A stretch of DNA of 64,000 nucleotides from Orientallactaga sibirica (GCA_036365145.1 JAEOAD010000001.1:104347001-104411000), one strand, 5' to 3'. Counted from the stretch's first letter, positions 11,290 through 23,584 are shown. Notes: generated from the letters alone by a model not told the origin. Numbers and translations are program-made.

Positions 11290-12190
11290 AAAAACTAAGA
11301 GGTCAAAGAGGCCACTTATCTGAGGTTTGTGTGTCACTACAATTTAAATACATAACTTTAGGCAACTAAATGCCAGTTAGCATCTTGGGGCTTCAGCTAG
11401 TCACCCATCTGAAAAGCACCACTGAGTATTTGTTCTACACAAGGCACAATGACACCCAGCATGACACCAACACCATCACAGGCTGAAGATGTCAGCCAGC
11501 TATAACCCAGGCCCAGGCATTAGCTTCTAAAGCCCTAACTATCCTCTCTGACATATTGGAAGTAATACATTTGAAACAGACTTTGCCCAAGACTTCCACA
11601 CTAAATTAAAATGAATCTAAATTCCTCTGGCATTCTTACACTGCTGGTAAAAGTGGTCAGTTGGTAAAAGTACTTTGTATGAACACTAAATACACATATA
11701 CGTTGTGGTCTATCAATTCTTCTCCGTAGGTGCATATTCACTAAAATGAATCCATATGGTGTCCAAGAGAGATGTGTAACATACCTTTCTTTCTTTAAAC
11801 AATAGAACAGATTATCATTTAGTCATACACTGGAACAGTGTACAACCATGAGAAGGTATGAACTATATGCAGCAACACACATGAATCTCACAACCAGCGG
11901 CTTGTGCACAGGAAACAAGATCCCCAAGGATCATGTGCTGTTTCACTATACTTACACGAACCTCAGCAATAGGCAAAGCAATCTGTTCTGTAAGAAGTCA
12001 GACAAGGGGCAGTCCTTGACAGGCTAGTGCTAGAGAGCAGGAGCACCAAGGAGACTTCTGCAACCCTGATAATAATATTGTCAGCTGAGGGCTGGTTCCA
12101 TGAGTTCACGTCATGATGATTTAATCTATGTGCTTACTTATGATTTGTGCGCATCCTTTGGTGAGTACTATACCTCAATAAAAGTTTACT
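11290..12190. other. GPAM intron c9-c10, no clear element
   Basis: Unique-looking intron; nothing recognised with confidence. Confidence 0.4.
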
Positions 12191-12500
12191 GATGCGCTAG
12201 GGACATGGCTCTGTAGATAAAGTGCTTGCTGCACAACTGTGAGTTCAAATCCCTAGACTCCATGTAAAAAGCTGGAAGCTGTGGCAGGCTTCTGTAATGC
12301 CAGTAGGCCTATGGAGAGAAGGGAGGCAGAGACAGGACAATTCCCTGGAAGCTTGCAGAGCCATGAACAATGAGACCCTGCGTCAAACAAGGTGGAATGC
12401 AAGAGCCAATCAAAAGGGGTCCTCTGACTTCACGTCTGTTCTGCACTTAGACATGTGAACACACGTACACACATATCACATGCATAATAAATATATATTT
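12190..12500 (+). repeat. Older rodent tRNA-derived SINE (B4-like)
   Basis: A tRNA-like head (gacatggctctgtagataaa), box-B-like gagttcaaatccc and a B1-like middle (cagaatgagaccctg-type) suggest an older composite rodent SINE. Confidence 0.5.
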
Positions 12501-12517
12501 TTAAGTTTACTGAAAAA

Positions 12518-12655
12518 TGCTGGGTGTGGTAGCTCATTCTTATAGTCCAACACTCAGGAGGCTGAGGAAGGAGGATCAATGTGAGTTTAAGGCCAGACTG
12601 AGCTAAAGAATGAGTTTTAGGTCAGCCTGAGTTAGAGGAAGACCTGGCCTCAAAA
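12518..12655 (+). repeat. Old B1 SINE
   Basis: Diverged B1 starting tgctgggtgtggtagctc. Confidence 0.75.
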
Positions 12656-13096
12656 TAAACAACTAAAAGTTGATTACTGAAAAAGTTACTGCCAATTCTC
12701 AAATTAGTTTGCAGTGATTTGTCAACATGACCCCACCAGTCCTTGAGGCAGAACGAAAATCCTCATATGATCTGGGGAGAGCAAACCACAGACAGCTTTC
12801 CACGGCGGAGGCGATGACTCAGTGACAAGTGACTTTCCCCTTCCAATCCCGTGACGGAGGCCAGCACTGATCGTGCAACCACGCACTTCCTCAAGCACAG
12901 GAATCCTGAGCACTCCTTCCCAAGAGACACAGGAGATGAAGGCAACTAGCCTTACCCACCCAACCAGGTCCACATAGGTGGCACCAAAAGTACACTCTTA
13001 GCAAACTGCCATTCCCATCTAAATGCCGACAGTTAAACACAAACACATCCATGCCTTGGGAGGCATAGATGACCTCGGCACAGGTAGTCTCCTTAC

Positions 13097-13309
13097 CAGC
13101 TGTTCACCATTGTAGTGACCTTCAATGATCCGATCATAGGAGATTCCCACAGGTATTACCAAGATGTCAGGGATGGTGTTGGTAGACAGGGTATCTACCA
13201 CCACGGACAGGAGTCCTGCCCGAGCACAGGAAGTTTTTCCACTCCTGGAGCGAGTACCTTCCAGAAAAATCTCCAAGAATTGCTGTTGCCGGAGGAGCTC
13301 AACTACATG
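13097..13309 (-). CDS. GPAM: GPAM coding exon c9 (residues 299-369; motifs III and IV)
   Basis: 213 nt, phase 0 to 0, acceptor catcttag and donor CTG|gtaagg. It encodes HVVELLRQQQFLEIFLEGTR onwards. FLEGTRSRSGK (around residues 313-323) is motif III, whose Glu-Gly-x-Arg contacts glycerol 3-phosphate. IPVGISYDR (350-358) is motif IV. All key residues are present. Confidence 0.97.
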
Positions 13310-13601
13310 CTAAGATGGGAGGAGAGAGTCACACATGAGTTCAAGGCCATGCAAATGACATGGACTCAAAACAATTAAACCTTAAGACACTGTACAGAAA
13401 AGGCTATAACTTTACCATGGACAAAATATTTTATCCACACCAATAGAGCAAAGCATCTTGCCAACACTGTTGTGAGTACACAATAACGATCACTGTACCT
13501 AAGCAGCAATGAGGCCAGTTAATAGGTTTTAAAGTCTCGGCTTAATCAGAGCTCCCCTGTGACAGCTGACATGATGGCATAAAGGGAAAGGCCATACACA
13601 C

Positions 13602-13701
13602 CCCATGGAGCAAGGCTCTATAGAGAATGTCTTTTCGTCCATCTGGTGTTTCATCAAGCCGTCGTCGGATGAAAAAGCCCCCAAGCTTACGGATCAAGGT
13701 A
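13602..13701 (-). CDS. GPAM: GPAM coding exon c8 (residues 265-298; motif II)
   Basis: 100 nt, acceptor tttatag and donor CATGGG|gtgtgt. It completes Ser265 and encodes TLIRKLGGFFIRRRLDETP then DGRKDILYRALLHG. GGFFIRRR is acyltransferase motif II, which helps bind glycerol 3-phosphate. Position 269 is Arg where His is usual. Confidence 0.96.
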
Positions 13702-14395
13702 CTATAAATTCAAGAATGCATGAATTATTTATAAGGAAAAAATGTAAAAGGAATACTCAAATGCCACTTCAAATACTTCACAAATTTGCCTTTTGGATGT
13801 CAACCACATTGGCAGGCAGGCAGTGATGATGCAGACACTCATTCTCCATGTTTACTGACATGTCTCGTCCACTTCTGTTACTCCTCAGCTCCCTCCCCAC
13901 ATATGATGAAGATCTACTGCGCCGGTGCCAGTCTGGAGCCAGCATGGAGTCTGCATGCTACAGTAGCCCACAAAAGGTGAGAGTATAGATCTACTACGGG
14001 AGCACTTCTAAATTTTAAAATCCTGTCCAGGATCTCAAAACACTACGCTTTTAGACATGCAGAAATTTGCCCAAGGAATATTTACAAACATTTCACAAAG
14101 TAAACAAAAGGTCCTTAGAGAAAATGTCTCAAATACCCATTGCTTAAAGAGGGTCCCATTGAGACAAGTGTAATTTTATCAAACTGAAGCCAAGCATAAT
14201 TATCTTTACAAAATATAAAACAAAACCTCCCTTCATTTTCCTTCCTGGAATAAAACAGTTCTGTTCCCAACCCCAAGTCTCTACAACACTGACAAGTTTT
14301 CTCATGAAGCTGAAAGCTTCTAAACCAGCTTTGCCAAATGACAGCCTCCTCCTATCCTGTCCACAGGAGTCATTCTTCTGACTTAATACGTTGTG
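13702..14395. other. GPAM intron, unique part
   Basis: No recognisable element; open frames here are not conserved-looking. Confidence 0.45.
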
Positions 14396-14577
14396 TATTT
14401 ATTTGCAAGCAGAGAGATACAGACAGAAAGAATAGGTGTGCCAGGGTCTCTTGAGAAATCCATATGCATGTGTCACTTTGTATATCTGGCTTTATATAGG
14501 TAATGGAGACTCAAATCTGGGGTCATTAGGCTTTGCAAGCAAATGCCTTAACTGCTAAGCCATCTCTCCAGCCCCCA
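14396..14577 (-). repeat. DIP-like SINE
   Basis: Reverse DIP lying just left of the B1 at 14,616. Confidence 0.85.
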
Positions 14578-14615
14578 AGAGGAATCATTCTTTTCTGATA
14601 GAAATAATATTTTAG

Positions 14616-14767
14616 AAGCCATGCATGGTGGCACACGCCTTTAATCCCAGCACTTGGGAGGCAGAGGTAGGAGGATTGCTGTGAGTTCGAAGCTACCCTG
14701 AGACTACATAGCAAATTCCAGGTCAGCCTGAGCTAGAGTGAGACCCTACCTCAAGAAAAAAACCAAA

Positions 14768-14801
<34 letters not shown>

Positions 14802-14805
14802 TTTT
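14616..14805 (+). repeat. B1 SINE with (AAT)n tail
   Basis: Full-length B1 whose tail has grown into about 12 AAT repeats (14,768-14,805), about 30 nt before the left breakpoint of the GPAM duplication. Confidence 0.9.
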
Positions 14806-14833
14806 AAGTACAGATCCTATGCTAAATATTACT

Positions 14834-16625
14834 GCATTTTGATATTCTTTGTAGTCCGCATTAGGAGGTCACTATAAAATGTTCCCAAAGCTTAGTATTC
14901 CTCTTTGAAATTAAAACTCTGCAGGATAAATTCACAGTAAATGAGATAAGCTATTCACAAAAATAATGCACCCTGTAAAGTGGTCACTGTTCAAACTGGA
15001 AAGTAGCAAAAGAAAGCTCCAAAAACAGTGGAATTATCTACTGTCTCCTATGTCTGAGGAAGGATGGATGAGCTAAACAATGATTAGCACAACACTCATG
15101 AGAAATTGCCAGTCTGTATTAGGGACCTCCAAAAAGACTAGCCAAGAAGCAGAAATGGAGGGAATGACTGTGAGTTATCCTTATCACAGGAAAACCCAAT
15201 GGAACAGTCCTTGCTTTCTACAGCCCCAGAGGAACAGTCCTCCTTCTGTGACCATGCCCACCTTTCTGATATGTCTAATTCAGCTGCCCAAGTTCCTCGA
15301 TACTGGGAACAGATGTCTTAGGGGTACAACATAGGCATTCTGGTCCCTAGGAAAGTATGCCTGCCCAGTAGGTTCATACTGTATTACAGGTAGGTGTTTA
15401 TTTCTCTGTGCTCCCATAAGATTAGAAGCTACTCAACAGCAAGAATTTATGAGTATTGTTCCCTCTCACCTAAAGCACAGCTGGATAAATATCACTGGCT
15501 AGCTGAATGGCTTGCTTCTCTCCTGCTGATCAATGGAGTCTAGTGAGCTACCTACCTCTAAGGGCCTGCAGCACACAGCCCCAACCGAAAAGATCAGGAA
15601 GGAGCTCCCTGCATGATGAGCGTGAGGCCCAGACTTCACACAGAACAGTGATGAACGCCGCCGTGTGGGTCTTTTCCAGCCAGCCCGCCAGCCCCCAGCC
15701 TCCCTCCCTTCCCTTCTAGTTTCTCTCCATTCATCCTTCCTTATTCAGCCCCTGCTCAGAGAGCTGACCTCAGAGCTGCTTGGTACTCTGAAGTCTGAAA
15801 GTTCAGTTTCTCAAACCAGCTAAACTTAGATCTGACCAGCCCTCACTTAGTAAGTAGATCCAGTAGATGTGGTATCTACTCACTTTTCTAGGGGCAAAAC
15901 ATCTGGAATCTCCCCTACGCCCTGTGGAGCCCTAAGTCTGTACTAGCATAGAGTCTTCTGAACCAACTCACTCAGTCCTTTTCAAGTCTGCCTCGGCCCT
16001 CCTCTCCACGAGTGCTCCACGGGTGATTATAACAGAATCAGAATTCACTCCTAAGCGAGGATGCCCAGTCAGGATGCTGATCTAAACATGTCAATTGTCA
16101 AGGCCAAGGCAGACTCCAAACCCCTGGCTTAGAGCTGCTTTTGGTTTAGCTCTTTTATTTATGCCACTACCTCTGCACATCCTATACTCTTACTTTACCT
16201 AACTGCCAATCACTTCCCAAGCACATCATGCCTTAAATTTTTCCACCTTTGCATATACAGTTTCCTCTGGATAGAATGTGCTGTATTGCCCTTAAAAACC
16301 CCTAAAAACCTCATGTTATGCTCCATCTTTACTAAATGATGGGGTCAGTGTGACAGTACAGTTATGCTTATTTATCTTTATACAACTCCCTGACACACGC
16401 CTCACCTTCCTACTACCTTGCCTTTTATCCACTTGATTAATACTGTTAATCCAGTTATACACAGTTCACCAAGTCTCCCATATCAAACACATAAATAATG
16501 GTGATAATCAACGTGTTTTTGGTACTATCCAAACACTATGCAATGAACTAGCATTACTTTTATAATAAAAAGTCCAAACTGTAAAGCACACCTTTACACC
16601 TTAGATGTCAAACGGCTGGTCTCAC
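14834..16625. other. Intron in duplication copy 1
   Basis: Mostly unique intron sequence; an L2/MIR-like segment near 16,195-16,400 is a weak match. Open frames repeated at 20,903-21,539 are carried by the duplication and are not genes. Confidence 0.45.
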
Positions 16626-16761
16626 CTGAAGATGGGGATGTTGAGATTATTGCCTGAAGCGATGTACGGCGCTTTGACATTGTGGCAGAAGAGGATGAAC
16701 GTGAGCAGCAGGTAGTCGATGTGGGATCTATGGACTGGCACAAAGAGAAGCGGCAGGTCGT
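16626..16761 (-). pseudogene. GPAM: GPAM exon c7, downstream duplicate (frameshifted)
   Basis: 136 nt, one base shorter than the upstream copy. At its 5-prime end the plus strand reads caggtcgt where the other copy reads cagattcgt: one substitution and one missing base. After phase-0 exon c6 this puts the HRSHID catalytic segment out of frame, although the rest of the exon is otherwise intact. Confidence 0.9.
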
Positions 16762-17040
16762 CTAGTTGGAGAGAAGAACCAAGTTGAACATGCAAGTGCA
16801 GCACTCAGACTCGCTTTGCAATGCACGCTGGATTCAGTCCTTCAACACCGGCTAACTGTTGACTCACTCTCTGAAACCCTTTTCCACTAATAATACCACT
16901 TCAATTTAATACCTATGTGTCTAAATGTAAGAGCAACTATAACAGCAGCAATGAGCTGAGTGTAAAAGAAGAATCATCAAGAGCTCAAGTTGACCCACAC
17001 CTCTAATGACAGGCAGCCCTCATTATGGAAAAAAAGCATT

Positions 17041-17205
17041 GGCTGGACATGGTGGCGCAAACCTTTAATCCCAGCACTCGGAAGGCAGAGGTAGGAGGAT
17101 CACTGTGAGTTCAAGGCCACCCTGAGACTACATAGTGAATTCCAGGTCACCCTGGGTTAAGATGAGACTCTACCTCGAAAAACCAAATAGAAAAAAAAAG
17201 AAAGA
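17041..17205 (+). repeat. B1 SINE (duplication copy 1)
   Basis: B1 with A/G tail; twin at 22,866. Confidence 0.9.
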
Positions 17206-17289
17206 AAGAAAAAAAAGCATTGGTTTTTTAATCCAAATTGGTTAGAAATATAGAGCTAATCACTAATGACCCATGACATAGGAATTTTT

Positions 17290-17484
17290 TAAAACTATAT
17301 TTATTTATTTATTTATTTATTTATGAGAGAATGGGCATGCCAGGGCCTCTAGCCACTGCAAACAAGTTCCAGATGAAATGTGCCACTCTGTGCGTCTGGC
17401 TTTACGTGGGTCCTAGGGAATCGAACCTGGATCCTTTGGCTTTACAGACAAGTGCCTCAACTGCTAAGCCATTCCTCCAGCCCT
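17290..17484 (-). repeat. DIP-like SINE (duplication copy 1)
   Basis: Reverse DIP with (attt)n tail; twin at 23,110. Confidence 0.88.
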
Positions 17485-17758
17485 AGGACAATTTCTTTAA
17501 TCTACCAGAACCTCTGGTTCCTTCTATGTACAACAGGGATAATGCAGGGCTGTTGCAAGGTAACTTACAAAAGGAATCCTACATTGTTGACAGGCCCTCA
17601 CACCGCACGTCTCCTCCCAAACACAGGCTACAGCAGTTATCGCACAAGGTGGGGGCGGGGGGCTCAAAATGGACTCAAGGCAAAGAGTCTGCCAGACAGC
17701 ATTTCCAAAAGAACTCTTAAAACCACCCTACAAACACAGGATTCACAGAAATTCCTAC

Positions 17759-17855
17759 CTCAGTTGCAGCTTTAACCATCTCCACTTGACCCTTGTGAAT
17801 CTGAATGTTCCAGAAGAAGCTGTTGAATAGTTTTAGCAGCACCCATCCTGTCAGT
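17759..17855 (-). CDS. GPAM: GPAM exon c6, downstream duplicate
   Basis: 97 nt, same splice sites and same coding sequence as 23,585-23,681. It joins c5 in phase at Arg187 and ends at Glu219 in phase 0. Confidence 0.93.
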
Positions 17856-18468
17856 CTGAAGAAATAAAAGCAAACATTTTAATCTATATGCAGATAGCTT
17901 TACATAGGAATAAATAAATCTGAATATAGTTTACTTTGTCTACTTCAGCTTCCAAGCCTACACCGAAGAGTACTTGTAAATGACTTTGTGTGTGTGCGCA
18001 CACACCTAGGCATCTGAATTGTGGAATAAGTAAGCTGACTTGAAACAGATACTATTCACAGAAGTCTCTATTTATTATAGACTAAGATCACATTTCACTC
18101 TAATAATTTTTAGCACTTCAAAGGCAAATGGCCAAGCTAATATTTAGTGAGCAGAACAATCCTTGTAATGCACACACACCACTCCCTTGAAGACATGGGT
18201 ATGTGAGGCCTGACTCAGCCTATTCAGTAGAGCAGATGTCAGCAGAAATAGAATGGTTACTACCAATTAGCAGAGTTTAAGGCACCTTGAAGCTACCACT
18301 GTACTACTTCACAGGGAAGTTACACATACACAAGGGCTGGACTTAACACAGAAATGCAGTAATACTTTTTGCTCAAATAAGCTTGAGCAAGAGAAGAAAA
18401 ATCCAATGATTCCACCTTATTTGCTCAGTACAGGGTAGTTCTGACCACAAATTACCCTTAACTGATAC

Positions 18469-18615
18469 CTGATCATGCCAGGTGAGACAGTAGCAACCAT
18501 TTCTTGAAGGATCTTTTTGGCCCTCTTCTTCACTTTCTGGATGGCTTTGGCTTGCTGCTGGGCGGAGCCATCAGGGTTCAGTTCTGTAGCCACTTCCACA
18601 ATTGCCTCCTGCACT
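18469..18615 (-). CDS. GPAM: GPAM exon c5, downstream duplicate (intact, residues 138-187)
   Basis: 147 nt, acceptor atcag and donor CAG|gtatcag. It encodes VQEAIVEVATELNPDGSAQ and QQAKAIQKVKKRAKKILQ through VATVSPGMI with split Arg at both ends. This is the intact copy of c5, containing the five-A run that is shortened in the upstream duplicate. Confidence 0.95.
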
Positions 18616-18679
18616 CTGATTGGAAAACAGAAAGATGATATAAATGGTTCAAGGTTATAGTCCATAGTCAATATTCTTT

Positions 18680-18684
18680 CCTTT

Positions 18685-18728
<44 letters not shown>

Positions 18729-18740
18729 TTCTTTCTTTCT
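18680..18740 (+). repeat. (TTTC)n microsatellite
   Basis: Lies about 65 nt from exon c5; twin at 24,504 differs slightly in length. Confidence 0.95.
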
Positions 18741-19401
18741 AAGCTATAGCTGTAAATAAGCAAAATGGGAAAACTGAATAAAACACACATTTCCTTTAAT
18801 ATGTGGTAACATGAGAGAATGATCTTAAGACAGAAAAGCTCACTGTGGTTAGCTATCAAAATGGGAGGATATCATATTCCTAAACCAATAAATCACTGAG
18901 AAATCTAAGAAGCAGAATAAAGAATTAAATTCAAACTTGCTGAGTGATATCTATGGAATCCGAATGCTCCAGTTATGCTTTGAGAGACACAAGTTGCACT
19001 CTAGCCAAAAAAAAAAAAAAAAAAAAGATTACATCTATAGGCATATAATTCAGAGGCATACAAAAACCCATTGCAAAGTAATGGATATCTTTTCTTCTGA
19101 AATCCTAATTTACTTCCTATCTATATATTACTTAATATTTCTTTATGCTGTCACCCATTAGAACTGTATGTCAAACTCTGGGAAGCATTAAGGAGGAACA
19201 AATTGTACAGCAGTGAGCAATACAAAGTGAACTAAAAGGAAAAGTTTCATCCAGTTTGATAAACTTTTCACTTGACCTAAAAGATATGAAGTAAAACCTT
19301 CATTTAAAAAAATTATTTATTATTTATTTGCGAGAGAAAGCATGCATAGAGAGAGAATGGGCACACCAGGACCTCTAGTCACTGCAAAAGAATGCCAGAT
19401 G

Positions 19402-19610
19402 TGGTGGCTGGAGAGACGACTTAGCAGTTAAGGCACATGCCTGCGAAGCCTAAGGAGCCCATTTTGATTCTCCAGGTCCCACACAAGCCAGAGGCACATG
19501 GTGGCGCATGTGTCTGGAGTTCATTTGCAGTGGCTAGAGACCCTGGCACACCCATTCTCTCTCTCTCTCTCTCTCTCTCTGTCTGTCTCAAATAAAAAAA
19601 TAAAAATAAA
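19402..19610 (+). repeat. DIP-like SINE nested in DIP
   Basis: First inserted element, plus orientation, with (CT)n and A-rich tail. Confidence 0.9.
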
Positions 19611-19616
19611 AATCTT

Positions 19617-19866
19617 GGGCTGGAGAGATGGCTTAGCGGTTAAGGCGCCTGCCTCCTAAGCCTAAGAACGCTGGTTCCAATCTCAGTCCCACGTTTAGCC
19701 AGATGCAAAGTGACGCAAGGGTGCAATGCTGCACTTGACCACAAGGGGCCGCACGCATCTGGATTTCGTTCACAGCAGCTGAGAGCCCCATTCTCTATCT
19801 GTCCCCCTCTCCCTCACTCTCTCTCCAAAAAATAAATAAAATAAATAAATAAATAAATAAATAAAT
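19617..19866 (+). repeat. DIP-like SINE, variant subfamily, nested
   Basis: Inserted in the tail of the preceding DIP with an aaaaatctt-type target duplication. The body differs from other DIPs, with 'cctcctaagcctaag' and a longer 'gaccacaaggggccgcacg' section, so it looks like a separate subfamily. Confidence 0.8.
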
Positions 19867-20492
19867 ATAAAAATCTTTAGAAAATACTTTTTAAAAAAAA
19901 AAAAGAATGCCAGATGCATGTGCCACCTTGTGTATCTGGCTTTACATGGGTACTGGGGAATTGAATCTGGGTCCTTAGGCTTTGCAGGCAAGCGCCTTAG
20001 CCACTGAGCATTCTCTCCAGCCCTGAGTTAGACCTTCTTAAACCACTTCTACCATCCTAGTTACTAGGCAAAACATGTAGATGAAACAAAACATACTTGA
20101 AAATTTAACTAAAAAAAAAAAAACAGAAAATATAATAATCTAAAAGAGTTTCAATTAATTGTTTTCTCCTACCAACGCTAACTGAGCTTAAACTAGGGAA
20201 GTACGACTCTGCCTGGGCCAATGGGGCTGTTTCCATACATATTTCATGTGATCACCACACCTCCATGACACACTATTCACTAGTTCATTTAACAAATGAT
20301 TTCTCAAGTACCTATGTGTGCCAGCACTACTAGGGCTTTGGCCACAACCCTGCAGGGGCTACAAACAAGTTTTATGAATTCAGTGGGGAGTTTGCAATCC
20401 CCACCCCAATCTGCTGCTCTCCAAGTCCAGTTCCACACTTAAAGTGAGCCACACCTCTGAGGCAAAACAGAAACACTTTCACCCAAATTCCC

Positions 20493-20499
20493 CTCCCTC

Positions 20500-20567
<68 letters not shown>

Positions 20568-20580
20568 TTTTTTCTCTCCT
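20493..20580 (+). repeat. (CT)n(TTTC)n microsatellite
   Basis: Compound pyrimidine tract near the end of duplication copy 1; twin at 26,347-26,420. Confidence 0.95.
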
Positions 20581-20589
20581 CTTTTGTTT

Positions 20590-20657
20590 TATTTTTGAGT
20601 CAGGTGCTCAGTTTAGCACAGGCTGATGTGAACTCACTCTGTTGCCCAGGCTGGCCT
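20590..20657 (-). repeat. B1 fragment truncated at duplication junction
   Basis: A reverse B1 stops at gctggcct, where duplication copy 2 starts. The complete element survives at 26,427-26,575. Confidence 0.9.
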
Positions 20658-22448
20658 GCATTTTGATATTCTTTGTAGTCCGCATTAGAGGTCACTATAA
20701 AATGTTCCCAAAGCTTAGTATTCCTCTTGGAAATTAAAACTCTGCAGGATAAATTCACAGTAAATGAGATAAGCCATTCACAAAAATAATGCACCCTGTA
20801 AAGTGGTCACTGTTCAAACTGGAAAGTAGCAAAAGAAAGCTCCAAAAACAGTGGAATTATCTACTGTCTCCTATGTCTGAGGAAGGATGGATGAGCTAAA
20901 CAATGATTAGCACAACACTCATGAGAAATTGCCAGTCTGTATTAGGGACCTCCAAAAAGACTAGCCAAGAAGCAGAAATGGAGGGAATGACTGTGAGTTA
21001 TCCTTATCACAGGAAAACCCAATGGAACAGTCCTTGCTTTCTACAGCCCCAGAGGAACAGTCCTCCTTCTGTGACCATGCCCACCTTTCTGATATGTCTA
21101 ATTCAGCTGCCCAAGTTCCTCGATACTGGGAACAGATGTCTTAGGGGTACAACATAGGCATTCTGGTCCCTAGGAAAGTATGCCTGCCCAGTAGGTTCAT
21201 ACTGTATTACAGGTAGGTGTTTATTTCTCTGTGCTCCCATAAGATTAGAAGCTACTCAACAGCAAGAATTTATGAGTATTATTCCCTCTCGCCTAAAGCA
21301 CAGCTGGATAAATATCACTGGCTAGCTGAATGGCTTGCTTCTCTCCTGCTGATCAATGGAGTCTAGTGAGCTACCTACCTCTAAGGGCCTGCACACAGCC
21401 CCAACCGAAAAGATCAGGAAGGAGCTCCCTGCATGATGAGCGTGAGGCCCAGACTTCACACAGAACAGTGATGAACGCCACTGTGTGGGGCTTTTCCAGC
21501 CAGCCCGCCAGCCCCCAGCCTCCCTCCCTTCCCTTCTAGTTTCTCTCCATTCATCCTTCCTTATTCAGCCCCTGCTCAGAGAGCTGACCTCAGAGCTGCT
21601 TGGTACTCTGAAGTCTGAAAGTTCAGTTTCTCAAACCAGCTAAACTTAGATCTGACCAGTCCTCACTTAGTAAGTAGATCCAGTAGATGTGGTATCTACT
21701 CACTTTTCTAGGGGCAAAACATCTGGAATCTCCCCTACGCCCCGTGGAGCCCTAAGTCTGTACTAGCATAGAGTCTTCTGAACCAACTCACTCAGTCCTT
21801 TTCAAGTCTGCCTCGGCCCTCCTCTCCACGAGTGCTCCACGGGGTGATTATAACAGAATCAGAATTCACTCCTAAGCGAGGATGCCCAGTCAGGATGCTG
21901 ATCTAAACATGTCAATTGTCAAGGCCAAGGCAGACTCCAAACCCCTGGCTTAGAGCTGCTTTTGGTTTAGCTCTTTTTATTTATGCCACTACCTCTGCAC
22001 ATCCTATACTCTTACTTTACCTAACTGCCAATCACTTCCCAAGCACATCATGCCTTAAATTTTTCCACCTTTGCATATACAGTTTCCTCTGGATAGAATG
22101 TGCTGTATTGCCCTTAAAAACCCCTAAAAACCTCATGTTATGCTCCATCTTTACTAAATGATGGGGTCAGTGTGACAGTACAGTTATGCTTATTTATCTT
22201 TATACAACTCCCTGACACCGCCTCACCTTCCTACTACCTTGCCTTTTATCCACTTGATTAATACTGTTAATCCAGTTATACACAGTTCACCAAGTCTCCC
22301 ATATCAAACACATAAATAATGGTGATAATCAACGTGTTTTTGGTACTATCCAAACACTATGCAATGAACTAGCATTACTTTTATAATAAAAAGTCCAAAC
22401 TGTAAAGCACACCTTTACACCTTAGATGTCAAACGAAGCTGGTCTCAC
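20658..22448. other. Intron in duplication copy 2
   Basis: Counterpart of 14,834-16,625, with scattered substitutions and a 3-nt difference near 21,393. Confidence 0.6.
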
Positions 22449-22585
22449 CTGAAGATGGGGATGTTGAGATTATTGCCTGAAGCAATGTACGGCGCTTTGA
22501 CATTGTGGCAGAAGAGGATGAACGTGAGCAGCAGGTAGTCGATGTGGGATCTATGGACTGGCACAAAGAGAAGCGGCAGATTCGT
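22449..22585 (-). CDS. GPAM: GPAM exon c7, upstream duplicate (intact, catalytic motif I)
   Basis: 137 nt (45 codons plus 2), acceptor aactag and donor TTCAG|gtgag. It begins TNLPLLFVPV and carries HRSHID, the HX4D acyltransferase motif I (His230 and Asp235 in the assembled numbering), then LTFILFCHNVKAPYIASG. The frame is continuous with c6, so this copy of c7 is the undamaged one. Confidence 0.95.
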
Positions 22586-22865
22586 CTAGTTGGAGAGAAG
22601 AACCAAGTTGAACATACAAGTGCAGCACTCAGACTCGCTTTGCAATGCATGCTGGATTCAGTCCTTCAACACTGGCTAACTGCTGACTCACTCTCTGAAA
22701 CCCTTTTCCACTAATAATACCACTTCAATTTAATACCTATGTGTCTAAATGTAAGAGCAACTATAACAGCAGCAATGAGCTGAGTGTAAAAGAAGAATCA
22801 TCAAGAGCTCAAGTTGACCCACACCTCTAATGACAGGCAGCCCTCATTATGGCAAAAAAGCATTG

Positions 22866-23030
22866 GCTGGGCATGGTGGCGCAAACCTTTAATCCCAGCA
22901 CTAGGAAGGCAGAGGTAGGAGGATCACTGTGAGTTCAAGGCCACCCTGAGACTACATAGTGAATTCCAGGTCACCCTGGGTTAAGATGAGACTCTACCTC
23001 GAAAAACCAAATAGAAAAAAAAATAAAGAA
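22866..23030 (+). repeat. B1 SINE (duplication copy 2)
   Basis: Twin of 17,041. Confidence 0.9.
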
Positions 23031-23109
23031 AGAAAAAAAAGCATTGGTTTTTTAATCCAAATTGGTTAGAAATATAGAGCTAATCACTAATGACCCATGA
23101 CATAGGAAT

Positions 23110-23308
23110 TTTTTAAAACTATATTTATTTATTTATTTATTTATTTATGAGAGAATGGGCATGCCAGGGCCTCTAGCCACTGCAAACAAGTTCCAGATGA
23201 AATGTGCCACTCTGTGCATCTGGCTTTACGTGGGTCCTAGGGAATCGAACCTGGATCCTTTGGCTTTACAGACAAGTGCCTCAACTGCTAAGCCATTCCT
23301 CCAGCCCT
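23110..23308 (-). repeat. DIP-like SINE (duplication copy 2)
   Basis: Twin of 17,290. Confidence 0.88.
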
Positions 23309-23584
23309 AGGACAATTTCTTTAATCTACCAGAACCTCTGGTTCCTTCTATGTACAACAGGGATAATGCAGGGCTGTTGCAAGGTAACTTACAAAAGGAA
23401 TCCTCCATTGTTGACAGGCCCTCACACCCCACGTCTCCTCCCAAACACAGGCTACAGCAGTTATCGCACAAGGTGGGGGCGGGGGGGCTCAAAATGGACT
23501 CAAGGCAAAAGAGTCTGCCAGACAGCATTTCCAAAAGAACTCTTAAAACCACCCTACAAACACAGGATTCACAGAAATTCCTAC

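Larger units (their letters stand above)
19305..20024 (-). repeat. DIP-like SINE split by nested DIP insertions
   Basis: A reverse DIP is interrupted at 19,402-19,900. The host sequence aaaagaatgccagatg occurs on both sides (19,386-19,401 and 19,901-19,916), a clear 16-bp target-site duplication. Confidence 0.9.
14834..20657. repeat. Tandem duplication in GPAM, copy 1 (5.8 kb)
   Basis: Left member of a direct tandem duplication. It begins in unique intron sequence just after an (AAT)n tract and ends inside a minus-strand B1. It carries exons c7 (damaged), c6 and c5, intronic B1 and DIP SINEs, (TTTC)n tracts and a nested DIP pair, all in the same order as copy 2. Differences from copy 2 are scattered single bases, small indels and microsatellite lengths, by eye about 1%. 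Confidence 0.97.

Noticed and set aside
15080..21539. Paired open frames at 15,080-15,719 and 20,903-21,539 with identical starts, looking like a duplicated gene
   Set aside because: They lie in the duplicated intron of GPAM and match only because the DNA is duplicated. No protein-family resemblance.
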